DNA from: Gammaproteobacteria bacterium
Lineage (GTDB): Bacteria > Pseudomonadota > Gammaproteobacteria > GRL18
Assembly (NCBI GenBank): GCA_016744375.1
Contig: JADGEM010000017.1
Location: forward strand, 1-64,000
Direction of reading: 5' to 3'
DNA length: 64,000 nucleotides
The translations under genes were made by a program, and so were the position numbers. Positions 28,184 to 37,060 of this stretch are shown here, piece by piece. Each line of letters begins with the position of its first letter. Position 1 is the stretch's first letter. Under the pieces are notes generated by a model, which was not told the origin of the DNA, searched no databases, and saw nothing but the letters and a program-made list of their open reading frames with translations.

Positions 28184-30057
28184 TGAAAAAAATTAAATAT
28201 GAAGACATCGGCAGCATTTTAAATCCACTTAAAAATTTACAGTTTTTTGCTCGCAAGCCCATTACTGAAGATCTGGAGCCTCGGCCAGCAGCAAAAATCT
28301 ATCGGGGTTTTCATCTCAATGATATGGAAAAGTGTATTGGCTGTAGTACCTGTCAGAAAATTTGTGACAATGCCGCCATTACAATGGTTAAGGTTCCTCA
28401 TTTAAAAGAAGACCCGGTAAATGGCATCAAAAATCTTCGCCCAGCCATTGATTATGGCCGTTGTTGCTGGTGTGCACTCTGTGTTGATATTTGTCCAACG
28501 GGCGCTATTGAATTATCCCGTGAATATGTTCATGTTTGTGATGGTGACGAAGTTGACAGTTATTTTATTTTGCCGCAGGAAAAAGGCATCCATGGAACAG
28601 AACAGGAGAAAGGCTGGACTAAAACCGCGAGCAATGATTTATTAGCCAGAACTCGTACTGACATGGGTGAAATGACACCTGAGGCTCGAGGCGATAATTT
28701 TAAAGAAATTGTTGATGGTTATACCGATGAGCAGGCAATTCTGGAAGCGTCACGTTGTGTACAATGTGGCATGTGTCATGACTCCTGTCCTACTCATATG
28801 CACGCGCCGGAATACATTCGAGCTATCTGGAAAGGCAATGTCGAAGAAGCGGTTGAATGGATGTATGAAACCAATCCTTTTTCTCATGTCTGCGGTCGAG
28901 TGTGTACGCATCGCTGTGAAACTGCCTGCTCTTTAAATCAGACAGGACTTCCACAAGGCAGTGAACCCATTGCCATACGCTGGTTGAAGCGTTATGCCAT
29001 GGATGCTGTTCCACATGAGCGTATTAAAGAAATTGTTGCCAGGAAAAAGTCACAGGAAAAAACGGGCAAAACAATAGCCATTATCGGTGCTGGACCTGCT
29101 GGATTGACTGCCGCTTTTGATTTGGTCAAAAGGGGGCATGATGTGCAGGTGTTCGAAGCATTGCCAAAAGGCGGTGGCATGACCCGTTATGGTATTCCCT
29201 ATTATCGCTTACCCGATGATTCACTGGAACGGGATATTGATGTCATTCAATCCATGGGTGTAAAAATAGAGTATAACACTCGTATTGGTGAGCAAATTTC
29301 CATGGCACAACTGCATACAGATTATGATGCAGTTGTCCTGGCCATTGGTTTGCAGTCAGGCCGTTCGACTCGTATCCCCGGTTCAGAACATAAAGATACC
29401 CGCAGTGCTGTTGAATTATTAAGGTTGATTGGGAACCATGATGGCGATGAGGCTGGTTTTGATATTCCCAGGACAGCTGTTGTCATTGGTGGTGGTAATG
29501 TTGCTATGGATATTGCCCGCAGCCTGGCCCGCTATCAGAAACAACGGTTTAATCAGGTCGAAATTATAGTCACAGCGATTGATGAGCTGGAGAAATTCCC
29601 TGCTGATAAGGAAGAAATTAAAGAATCACTGGAGGAGGGTATCACCATTATTCCATCCCGAGGCCCTCAACAAGTGATGATTGAGAATGACCAGATCAAA
29701 GGTTTAAAAACATGGCATGTTGAATCCGTTTTTGATTCAGATGGCCGTTTTGCCCCTCAATACGATGATTCTGATGAGCAAATCTATCCCGCAGAGATGG
29801 TCATTGAGGCTATTGGTCAGATGGCTGAAACAGAATTACTGGGTAATACTTTGACAGAACAATTGGAATGGGAGCGTGGTCGAATTAAAGTGGCACAGGA
29901 TGGCAGCACCTCAGCCCCCTGGTTATGGTCCGCAGGTGATTGTGTTAATGGCCCTGATGTGGTTCATGCGGTTGCAGATGGTCATCGTGTTGCTGAAAGT
30001 ATACATGCCTGCTTGACAGGCAATAAGGTGAGTGACGGGAAATTAAATGACGAATAA
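28183..30057 (+). CDS. fusion: NuoI-like ferredoxin + GltD/NfnB-like NAD(P)H flavoprotein
   Basis: This is a 624-residue fusion. Residues 1-115 are a NuoI-like ferredoxin with two clusters, CIGCSTCQKIC (51-61) and CCWCALCVDICP (93-104). Residues 165-280 match the cluster-binding N-terminus of GltD/NfnB-type enzymes (CVQCGMCHDSCP; CGRVCTHRCETAC). Residues 293-610 are the flavoprotein with FAD motif GAGPAG, NAD(P)-site motif GGGNVAMD, and the closing SAGDCVNGPDVVHAVADG. The usual Arg pair after the NADP Rossmann motif is absent, so NADH may be used. It could feed electrons from NAD(P)H, or a bifurcated pair, into the Mrp-coupled complex. It overlaps both neighbours. Confidence 0.9.
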   Translation: MKKIKYEDIGSILNPLKNLQFFARKPITEDLEPRPAAKIYRGFHLNDMEKCIGCSTCQKICDNAAITMVKVPHLKEDPVNGIKNLRPAIDYGRCCWCALCVDICPTGAIELSREYVHVCDGDEVDSYFILPQEKGIHGTEQEKGWTKTASNDLLARTRTDMGEMTPEARGDNFKEIVDGYTDEQAILEASRCVQCGMCHDSCPTHMHAPEYIRAIWKGNVEEAVEWMYETNPFSHVCGRVCTHRCETACSLNQTGLPQGSEPIAIRWLKRYAMDAVPHERIKEIVARKKSQEKTGKTIAIIGAGPAGLTAAFDLVKRGHDVQVFEALPKGGGMTRYGIPYYRLPDDSLERDIDVIQSMGVKIEYNTRIGEQISMAQLHTDYDAVVLAIGLQSGRSTRIPGSEHKDTRSAVELLRLIGNHDGDEAGFDIPRTAVVIGGGNVAMDIARSLARYQKQRFNQVEIIVTAIDELEKFPADKEEIKESLEEGITIIPSRGPQQVMIENDQIKGLKTWHVESVFDSDGRFAPQYDDSDEQIYPAEMVIEAIGQMAETELLGNTLTEQLEWERGRIKVAQDGSTSAPWLWSAGDCVNGPDVVHAVADGHRVAESIHACLTGNKVSDGKLNDE

Positions 30058-30556
30058 CAATACAGAAGAATCAGGACTGCAAAAACTGCAGGCTTGTACA
30101 TCATTGAAAGATATTCTTGATCAGGCCACTGACTTTGAACGTACGGCCCGAGATTTTTATGCTGCATTATCCCCCAAAGTCAGCAAGCGGATCCGTTATC
30201 TGGTTGATGAACTGGTCATTGAAGAGCAGGCCCACTATGACCTGTTTAAGGATCTGGCTAATAATCCTGAAATAGAAGCACAGATAAAGCTCGAAATAAC
30301 GACACCACCGGGCAATAAACGATTCTCAGATTGTATTCAATTACCCGATTTGGGAGATAATCCCGATGATCAGACGATCTTGCAATATGCCCTTGGCCGC
30401 GAACAGGCCGCCATGGATCAGTATCATTCTCTGGCTGAAAGTACCCCAGAAGGCCCCCTGAAAGATGTGTTTACTTTCCTTGCTCAGGAAGAAACAGAGC
30501 ATAAAAATGAGCTGGAAAAAATTTACTATGAAGTTGTTCACAGTGGTGGTGTTTGA
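30047..30556 (+). CDS. ferritin-like diiron protein (rubrerythrin-type, no rubredoxin)
   Basis: This 169-residue all-helical protein shows two iron-binding helix pairs: E34 in DFERTARDFY and EEQAHYDLF around 64-72, then GREQAAMDQYH and EETEHKNELE near 147-156. The paired ExxH motifs are those of ferritin-like and rubrerythrin proteins. There is no rubredoxin CxxC domain and no signal peptide. It starts 11 bp before the end of the ferredoxin-flavoprotein gene, so it is translated with the complex. It may scavenge peroxide or oxygen to protect the low-potential clusters, or supply iron; both are inference. Confidence 0.8.
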   Translation: MTNNNTEESGLQKLQACTSLKDILDQATDFERTARDFYAALSPKVSKRIRYLVDELVIEEQAHYDLFKDLANNPEIEAQIKLEITTPPGNKRFSDCIQLPDLGDNPDDQTILQYALGREQAAMDQYHSLAESTPEGPLKDVFTFLAQEETEHKNELEKIYYEVVHSGGV

Positions 30557-30734
30557 TATTAACTGATGTTGTATTTACGATTCATTTATCTGACGATTAA
30601 TGACTCCATTGTTCTGAGGCATTCAAAGAAGACCCCAGAGACTAAGATTTATCATCAGCATAGCAGTAAAATGAATTTGTCCAGTAAAGTAATAATAGTA
30701 GTAGTAAATACCAGTACCATAATCTAAGCTGGTA
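30557..30734. other. remnant 3' region left of the IS element
   Basis: This is the sequence between the ferritin-like gene and the IS. It includes the left copy of the 8-bp target duplication (30727-30734). Read on the minus strand it should continue the interrupted zinc-ribbon gene, but a TAG follows the duplication directly, so either the gene ended here or the region has decayed. No terminator is obvious. Confidence 0.4.
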
Positions 30735-30761
30735 GAGGCTGTAAAAATAAGTGTGTAACTG
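30735..30761 (+). repeat. IS256-type left terminal inverted repeat
   Basis: Begins GAGGCTGTAAAAATAA and ends GTGTAACTG. It matches the right end at 23 of 27 positions. Confidence 0.9.
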
Positions 30762-30799
30762 TTCATTATTGTTAACCTATAATAATCAGGTAAAAACTA

Positions 30800-32025
30800 A
30801 TGAGCAGAATAATGGATCAAGACAAGCTAAAAGCACTAGCCGAAGAACTCGCTAAAGATATCAAGACACCAGAAGACCTGAGCACATTAAGTGCTCAACT
30901 CACCAAGCTGACCGTAGAAGCCGCTCTCAATGCAGAAATGGCCAATCATCTAGGGTACTCAAAACATGATTCAACTGGAAGTAGCACAGGTAATAGCCGT
31001 AATGGTTATTCATCTAAGAAGCTCAAAGGTGATCATGGTGAAATTGAACTCCAGACACCCCGTGATCGGCATTCCAGCTTTGAGCCTCAGCTAGTAAAAA
31101 AAGGCAAACTCGAATTACAGGTATGGATGATCAGATATTAAGCCTCTATGCTAAAGGAATGAGCACCCGAGATATTGTGGCCACTTTTGATGAAATGTAT
31201 GGTGCTGAGATTTCTCCAGGGCTGGTTTCACAAGTCACTAACAGTGTGATGGAACGAGTTGTTGAATGGCAAAACAGACCTCTGGATGCCGTTTATCCTA
31301 TCGTCTATCTTGATTGCATTGTCTTAAAAATTCGCCAGGACAAACGAGTCATCAACAAAGCAATTTATTTGGCTTTGGGTGTTAATCTGGAAGGCCATAA
31401 AGAATTACTAGGGATGTGGATTTCAGAAAATGAAGGGGCTAAGTTCTGGCTGTCTGTCCTCACAGAGCTTCAGAATCGTGGCGTTAAGCACTTCCTCATT
31501 GCCTGTGTTGATGGCTTAACAGGCTTCCCTGATGCCATTAATACAGTCTATCCTGATGCTAAAATTCAACTTTGTATTGTTCACATGGTACGTAATTCAC
31601 TTAAGCTTGTTCCCTGGAAAGATTACAAAGCCGTCACCAAAGATTTAAAGCTAATTTATCAATCTATGACTGAGCAGGAAGCCCATTTGGAACTTGAAAG
31701 GTTTGCTGAAAAATGGGATGAAAAATACCCTCAAATTAGCCGTTCCTGGCAAAAAAACTGGCTAAATCTTATCACTTTATTTGATTATCCTGCAGATATA
31801 CGTAAGGTAATTTACACGACTAATGCCATTGAATCACTCAATAGCGTTATCAGAAAATCAGTTAAAACTCGAAAGTTATTTCCAAGTGATGATGCTGCAT
31901 TGAAGGTAATTTATTTGGCTATCACAGCAGCATCTAAAAAATGGACTATGCCAATTAGGAATTGGAAACCAGCGTTGAATCGTTTTATAATCGAGAATGA
32001 GGAACAGATAGTTCCTCATATGTAA
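30800..32025 (+). pseudogene. IS256-family transposase, frameshifted
   Basis: Two open frames together make one mutator-type transposase of about 410 residues: 30800-31141 (N-terminal DNA-binding part, TPRDRHSSFEPQLVKK) and the frame from about 31102 to 32025 (KRQTRITGMDDQILSLYAKGMSTRDI and the catalytic domain). The switch is at a run of seven A's (31096-31102), where a -1 shift rejoins the frames. Catalytic landmarks are DCIVLKI, the CVDGLTGFPDAI aspartate, CIVHMVRNS and the late Glu in YTTNAIESLNS. IS256 transposases are normally one frame, so this is probably a 1-base mutation; slippage on the A-run could still allow some full-length product. Confidence 0.9.
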
Positions 32026-32032
32026 GAACGGG

Positions 32033-32059
32033 CAGTTACACAGTTTGTTTTACAACCTC
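32033..32059 (-). repeat. IS256-type right terminal inverted repeat
   Basis: Read on the minus strand it begins GAGGTTGTAAAACAAA and ends GTGTAACTG. It lies inside the 3' end of the shortened zinc-ribbon gene and now supplies its last seven codons and stop. Confidence 0.9.
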
Positions 32060-32245
32060 AGCTGGTACTCTATGAATAAAACTTGCATATTGGCCTGCTC
32101 CTGAAATATTCTCCCCTATTGAGCCAATTTCAGCTGCATTTGACTTGGTAGAGGATACAGTTGTAACAATGCTTACTTCACAGTTTGGACAAAAGTTAGT
32201 ATTTTTTTCCAATTTATTGCCACAACTTGTGCAAAAATTATTCAT
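32036..32245 (-). CDS. zinc-ribbon protein truncated by the IS
   Basis: The 69-residue reading frame begins with a zinc ribbon (CTSCGNKLEKNTNFCPNC, residues 5-22), then a Ser/Thr-rich linker, then GQYASFIHRVPA, which resembles the beginning of an RDD-type membrane domain. At that point the IS256 element interrupts: the codon for Ala lies in the 8-bp target duplication and the last residues EVVKQTV come from the IS end. A zinc ribbon plus RDD domain is a common small membrane protein layout, so the original was probably longer, but the sequence beyond the IS has a stop at once in frame. Probably non-functional. Confidence 0.65.
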   Translation of the reverse strand: MNNFCTSCGNKLEKNTNFCPNCEVSIVTTVSSTKSNAAEIGSIGENISGAGQYASFIHRVPAEVVKQTV

Positions 32246-32356
32246 ATTTAATCCCGATTATTACACAAAATAATACTTTCCGTATTTCTTACATTTTGCC
32301 TGTTATACTAAATATCTCACTTTAATTTGAATTTTGAATAAAAAAATATAAATTTT

Positions 32357-34084
32357 ATGCAAAACACCCATACCTCATTAAAATTTGACTGGCGATGGCT
32401 GATTATTTTAGCTTCAATTACCATATTACTTGGCATGTACGGCTTTAATGAGGATGCCATTGCCACAAATACTCCTCTAAGTCAGCTTGATCTGCTTTAC
32501 CGTTCAATACAACTCTTTACGCTTGAAACAGGCACTATATCAAGTCCTATTCACTTTACATTGGAAATAGCCCGCTGGCTTGCCCCTCTTATTACTTTCT
32601 CAGCAGCGATCAAAGGTATTTTGTCTCTTGTTCAGGATAAAAGTAAATCATTGCTGCAACTTAGAAAAATACAAAAACATGCCATTATTTGTGGTTTAGG
32701 GAATAAGGGCTTTTATCTTGCAAAAGAACTATTAGAAAAGGGCTTTAAAGTTGTTGTTATTGATGATAATGCAGAAAACCATCATCTTTCCTACATAGTT
32801 AATAAAGGGGCTATTTCACTCATTGGTAATGCTTTGGATTCAGAGTTATTACAACGTGCCGGAATCCAGACAGCCAGCTTTTTATTTACTACAACCAATA
32901 AAGATACAAATAATATTGGTATTGTTCATGAGGCAAATAAACTAATCATTTTGGATAAAAATAAAGATAATATCAATTTAAACTGCTATGCAGAAGTATC
33001 AGATTTTGGCACCAAAGAATTATTCTACAATCACTCATTATTTTCCGAAAGTAAAAAACACTTTAATGCACAGGTTTTTAATCTTTATGATCGAGGTGCC
33101 CGATTATTATTTGAAACATATGCACCTGATAGCTTTAATGCTATCCTTAAAAAAGATGACCCTGCTGCTTCAATACTTATTTTTGGTTCAAGTTCTTTTG
33201 CTAAAAGTTTAATTCTCTATGCAGCCCATTCAGGACACTATGCTAATGAAAAAAAATTATATATTACTCTTATTAGTGAACAGGCCAAACAAGATGTCTC
33301 TGCTTTATCTATGTCCTATCCAGCATTGGATAAGGTGGTGGATATAACAACCGCCACCTTCCCCGTTAACATCCTTAAAGAAAAGAATTTACAAACAATA
33401 ATTGATACTAAGCCAAATGTGATTTATATTTGTAATACTTCTGATACGGATGCGATTACTTTTGCACGTCGACTGAGATATTTAATGGGTGAAAATAGTA
33501 TTCCAATGGTTGCATGTTTGTTACAACAAAATATGCTGATACAACTACTTATTGAAAATAGTGAAATGCATAATTCTGGCATTCATCTTTTCCCATTAAT
33601 AGACAAAACCTGTAATACCAGACAAATTGTTGATGAACAACACGATAATGCCGCTAAAATTATTCATAAAATGTACTATGACGATCAGATAGCACTTGGC
33701 GAAACACCTGAATCAAACTCCAGCTTAATACCCTGGGAAAATTTATCAGAAGATATGAAAGATTCCAATAGAGGACAGGCGGATCATCTCTCCATAAAAC
33801 TACGAGCCATTGGCCTGACACTGAAAGATGTTTTGAATATGTCTGAGCCATTAAGTTTTTCACCACAACAGATACGTTTACTTGCCAAGATGGAACATCA
33901 ACGCTGGATGGCAGATAAATTACTTGATGGTTGGCAAGCAACAACAGGCAAGAAAGATCCCAAACAAAAACTCACTCCACTACTTATTGATTTTGATGAT
34001 CTGCCAGAAGATGAAAAAGATAAAGATGAGCGGGCGGTTTCATACCATATGCAAAATCTTATTAATAAGTTGAAAAAATCTTAA
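32357..34084 (+). CDS. membrane protein with TrkA-N (RCK) and RyR domains
   Basis: This is a 575-residue protein. Two hydrophobic helices flank a periplasmic loop (about 13-29 and 71-91). A TrkA-N Rossmann domain follows, with ICGLGNKGFYLAKELLEKG (111-129) and acidic strand end VVVIDD, and then a second, degenerate Rossmann half (SILIFGSSSFAKSLI). The C-terminal about 130 residues form a RyR domain (MYYDDQIALGE...IPWENLSEDMKDSNRGQADHL...MEHQRWMADKLL). This combination belongs to nucleotide-sensing conflict systems described by comparative genomics alongside SLOG, TIR and STAND proteins, which are its neighbours. Probably a ligand-gated membrane effector or sensor. It converges with the SLOG gene, 17 bp apart. 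Confidence 0.82.
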   Translation: MQNTHTSLKFDWRWLIILASITILLGMYGFNEDAIATNTPLSQLDLLYRSIQLFTLETGTISSPIHFTLEIARWLAPLITFSAAIKGILSLVQDKSKSLLQLRKIQKHAIICGLGNKGFYLAKELLEKGFKVVVIDDNAENHHLSYIVNKGAISLIGNALDSELLQRAGIQTASFLFTTTNKDTNNIGIVHEANKLIILDKNKDNINLNCYAEVSDFGTKELFYNHSLFSESKKHFNAQVFNLYDRGARLLFETYAPDSFNAILKKDDPAASILIFGSSSFAKSLILYAAHSGHYANEKKLYITLISEQAKQDVSALSMSYPALDKVVDITTATFPVNILKEKNLQTIIDTKPNVIYICNTSDTDAITFARRLRYLMGENSIPMVACLLQQNMLIQLLIENSEMHNSGIHLFPLIDKTCNTRQIVDEQHDNAAKIIHKMYYDDQIALGETPESNSSLIPWENLSEDMKDSNRGQADHLSIKLRAIGLTLKDVLNMSEPLSFSPQQIRLLAKMEHQRWMADKLLDGWQATTGKKDPKQKLTPLLIDFDDLPEDEKDKDERAVSYHMQNLINKLKKS

Positions 34085-34101
34085 AATGATTATTGAACAA
34101 T

Positions 34102-36009
34102 TTAAGTTAATTCAACACTATGACCTCGATAAAGAATTTGCCAGTCCATCACCTCTTCTAACATTGTTTGTGCAGCTTCCACCGCATGATCGCCAATCAT
34201 ATCAGCATATTGACTATGTGTTTCAGGTTTTACGGCATTAAATTGGATGATCAGATTTTGTAAATGGGCTGCCGTTGCTGATGAGCGTTCAGCCAATCGT
34301 TCAAACTCACCCTGCACTGTCACTCCATGAATAGCAGCAAGAAAGGCCGGGAGTACGGTTACTAATAGTGCCGTAATCGCATGCCAAGTTTCAGCACTTG
34401 CCCATGGGTGCAAGTCATTGTAATGAATCACCACTCCACCCACTGTCAATAAAAACAGTAATCCCATAATTCGATTGGAGAGCTTCTTCCATCGTGAATA
34501 TCTTTTAAATGAAGACATGTGATACAAATATTGTTCTTCCAACCATTCCCTGCACATGGACTGCTGCACTTTAGCAACATATTCTCTATCCAGTTGTATG
34601 ATACGATGTGCTGAAGGTTTATCTGACAAACTACCAAAGGGGCCTATTGAGCGTGTTGATGCATTGATATACCATCCCATCCAGGTGTTTGCTGGATCAT
34701 GGGTATGATGATGGGGAGAAGGTTGTAGCATAGGGATATTTCGACCCAGTAGTACCAATCTTTCAATGTGTCTGAAATACTCTGCCATAAAGCGGTAGTC
34801 AATTGCTTTTTTCTGCCATTTCCCAATACGACTTATTACATAGGTCACAAAAATTAACATCAGGAAAATAAATTCTGCCATGGTATATGCAGAATCATGT
34901 GTGATATATGATAATACAGCAAGCAAAACAGCAATAGCACCTAGTAAAAAATTAAGTATAAATGAGCCTCGATACATTTCCATGTAATCATTAGCAAGCG
35001 TATCAATTTTTTCTTTTTGTTTCTGATAAGGCTCTTGCATTGTTGATATTAAATCTTTATAGGATTTTACAACGGAATCATCTTTTACTTTTATGTCAGC
35101 ACAAGGTACCGTTAATGTTTGTATTGGCTGAAAAACCTTTAATGTAGCATATAACACTTTCCATACAGGAGTATAAAAAAAATAAAGTAATTTAGTTAAT
35201 AAAAAAATCAAGTCGAAGTCACGCAATAATGGCTCATTATAAAAACGTTTTACATCACCAATACAATCTGAATGATTTTTAGAGTGCTCATTATTAAGTC
35301 TGGAGGAAGCAGGTACTAATAGAGAAATGAGTAAATCATTAATAACTTGCTCATTCACAGGTATAGACTTTTCTTCCAGATGATTAAGCTTTTTACAATA
35401 AGTGATTTTATCTGGTCTTTTTGTGTTGATATGCACAACCGGAATCCGTCTTTGCCTGGCAATGATTGCAGTCTCCAGGCTTCCTCCTGGCTCAACCTCT
35501 TTATCCGGGTCATAGAGTGCAATTAAAATATCTGAGTTTTCCAGTAACATATCAGCAGCAGCTCGATATCCTTGCTGTCGGAGTTGCGATGATGTATCAC
35601 TACAATCCATTTCAATCACCGTTGATTCCAAACTAGCATCTGATATTAGCACATCAAACTGATTTCGACTGTCATCATCAGTAAAATATTTTTTATAAGT
35701 ATCAATCGGAAAAGGAATAGGGCAGCATAATTTAAATTGATATGATAAGTTTTTAACTATATTTGCAGCTAATTGGTCAGCCCCTTCGGCCAAGGAATTA
35801 ATCAGATGATATTGTGGTGATTTATCAGAATAGAGCGATGATTCTGAACGTAAATTGTGTTTCTGCCAAATGTTCTCAACTGTCTGGCAAAGCTGTGATA
35901 AGAGTTTGTCAAAATTTTGTATGATAGCATCTCTGTCAACATCAGATAAGTCTCGATTGCCAACAATTCCTATTCTTAGACCTAAACTAGGTGGTTTGAT
36001 ATGATTCAT
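34102..36009 (-). CDS. SLOG-domain protein with four membrane helices
   Basis: This 635-residue protein starts with a SLOG (LSDAT-like) nucleotide-binding domain, residues about 10-195: GIVGNRDL (14-21), SLAEGADQLAA (72-82), a NSDILIALYDP strand (158-168) and PGGSLETAIIARQRRIPVVHI (174-194). The C-terminal half has four helices (about 350-370, 377-395, 513-529, 545-562) around a His- and Trp-rich cytosolic insert, similar to SLATT-type membrane effectors. SLOG domains bind or make nucleotide-derived messengers; the helices are expected to damage or permeabilise the membrane when triggered. It is last in the minus-strand conflict cluster, after a decayed TIR gene. The role is inferred from domain context. 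Confidence 0.8.
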   Translation of the reverse strand: MNHIKPPSLGLRIGIVGNRDLSDVDRDAIIQNFDKLLSQLCQTVENIWQKHNLRSESSLYSDKSPQYHLINSLAEGADQLAANIVKNLSYQFKLCCPIPFPIDTYKKYFTDDDSRNQFDVLISDASLESTVIEMDCSDTSSQLRQQGYRAAADMLLENSDILIALYDPDKEVEPGGSLETAIIARQRRIPVVHINTKRPDKITYCKKLNHLEEKSIPVNEQVINDLLISLLVPASSRLNNEHSKNHSDCIGDVKRFYNEPLLRDFDLIFLLTKLLYFFYTPVWKVLYATLKVFQPIQTLTVPCADIKVKDDSVVKSYKDLISTMQEPYQKQKEKIDTLANDYMEMYRGSFILNFLLGAIAVLLAVLSYITHDSAYTMAEFIFLMLIFVTYVISRIGKWQKKAIDYRFMAEYFRHIERLVLLGRNIPMLQPSPHHHTHDPANTWMGWYINASTRSIGPFGSLSDKPSAHRIIQLDREYVAKVQQSMCREWLEEQYLYHMSSFKRYSRWKKLSNRIMGLLFLLTVGGVVIHYNDLHPWASAETWHAITALLVTVLPAFLAAIHGVTVQGEFERLAERSSATAAHLQNLIIQFNAVKPETHSQYADMIGDHAVEAAQTMLEEVMDWQILYRGHSVELT

Positions 36010-36096
36010 AATGTTAAATGCCTGTTTTTTATTTAGGACAAAGGATTAGTCTTAACAGATATTATATTGTTTCTAAAAATTCTCAACCAATAGTTG

Positions 36097-36952
36097 TCAA
36101 TTATCATCTATTGCCTTCTTTAGCTCAAATAAGATAGGTTGAAAATTATTATTTTTAATCCCTGATTTTTTCAGTAAACTAAAGTGTTCTTCTATAACGG
36201 ATATTCCTTGGCGTCTACTTTTTATGGATTGATGAATAAATCTTTTATAAATTTGTTCTGCTAACAGCTTTTCTTTTTCCGACTTGTAGTAGTAATAGCC
36301 GCTATAATGGTAAATATTAGTGCAATTATAATTAGAGATATTGTTAATAATACTCTTTGACGTCGCTTTTTTATTTCTCTTTGCTTGTCATGCTGTTTTA
36401 AGTCATCATAAGAACAAACCAGAATACCAGCAACAATGCGCAAAAGCTCATCTTTTTTTGTCTCTTTAACAGTTTTGTTTGCTACTGGTCTGACATCTGC
36501 ACCAATAGGCTCACGATCTTTAATCGGTGGATTTGTTTCAGCTTCTTCAAAGTTGATTAACTTATTTGTAGTTAATACTGCAGGAAAAGATTGATCAGGT
36601 TCACCATCAATAAGCAGTGGGAAAATTTTATCGGCACAACCCAGCTCTTTAAATATTTCGATTTCTCTGGAGACCCACTTTGAAAGAGGTGTGTTAGGAG
36701 AACAAATAACAATTAAAAACGTGATGCTGTTAATGCTTCTTCAATTTGATTATTTAAACTACCATCAGAAGGTAGCTCGTCTTTATCACGGAATATTCTA
36801 CCCAAGCGTGCAGGGAATCCAGCTTTTTGCAGCTCTTTAGGAACTCTCTACGTTTCCAGGGAATTAAGTAACCATTTTGCCCATTTTTGAACATGTTCAA
36901 CATGACGATAACTGATAAATGCACTGTAATGATAGTGCTTCTGTTCAGACAT
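36097..36952 (-). pseudogene. TIR-domain membrane protein, decayed
   Basis: Reading leftward from an ATG at 36952 gives MSEQKHYHYSAFISYRH, a TIR domain start, through KWLLNSLET to a TAG where relatives have Tyr (LExYRVPK). The same frame continues with VPKELQKAGFPARLG, then a 1-base deletion in a T-run near 36709 shifts it into LIVICSPNTPLSKWVSREIE, keeping the TIR catalytic-type Glu. Next come a hydrophobic helix (LLTISLIIIALIFTIIAAI) and a third shift near 36290 before a Lys-rich tail ends at a TGA. Three lesions make it a pseudogene. It lies between the STAND and SLOG genes and was part of that system. Confidence 0.85.
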
Positions 36953-37060
36953 TTGAAGCATCTTCCTTGTTATTTATTCTATTGTAATAAACATTAAATG
37001 AGATATATCAATCAGTAAAATTTAGAAACTGGATATCCAATTGAAAAAAATATTTGAGTT

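Larger units (their letters stand above)
30735..32059 (+). mobile_element. IS256-family insertion sequence
   Basis: This is a 1325-bp element with 27-bp imperfect terminal inverted repeats (23 of 27 match) at 30735-30761 and 32033-32059, flanked by a perfect 8-bp direct repeat AGCTGGTA (30727-30734 and 32060-32067). These values fit IS256-family transposition. It carries one transposase gene split by a frameshift. It was inserted into the 3' part of a minus-strand zinc-ribbon gene, between the Ehr operon and the conflict island. The intact target duplication indicates simple insertion with no later rearrangement. Confidence 0.93.

Noticed and set aside
18663-30057. Operon as a classic NADH dehydrogenase (complex I)
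   Set aside because: There is no NuoE, NuoF or NuoG, the Mrp-specific subunits E, F, G and B are present, and gene order matches Mbx.
30800-32025. Programmed frameshift as the normal expression mode of this transposase
   Set aside because: IS256-family enzymes are usually single-frame; a simple mutation is more likely, though slippage remains possible.
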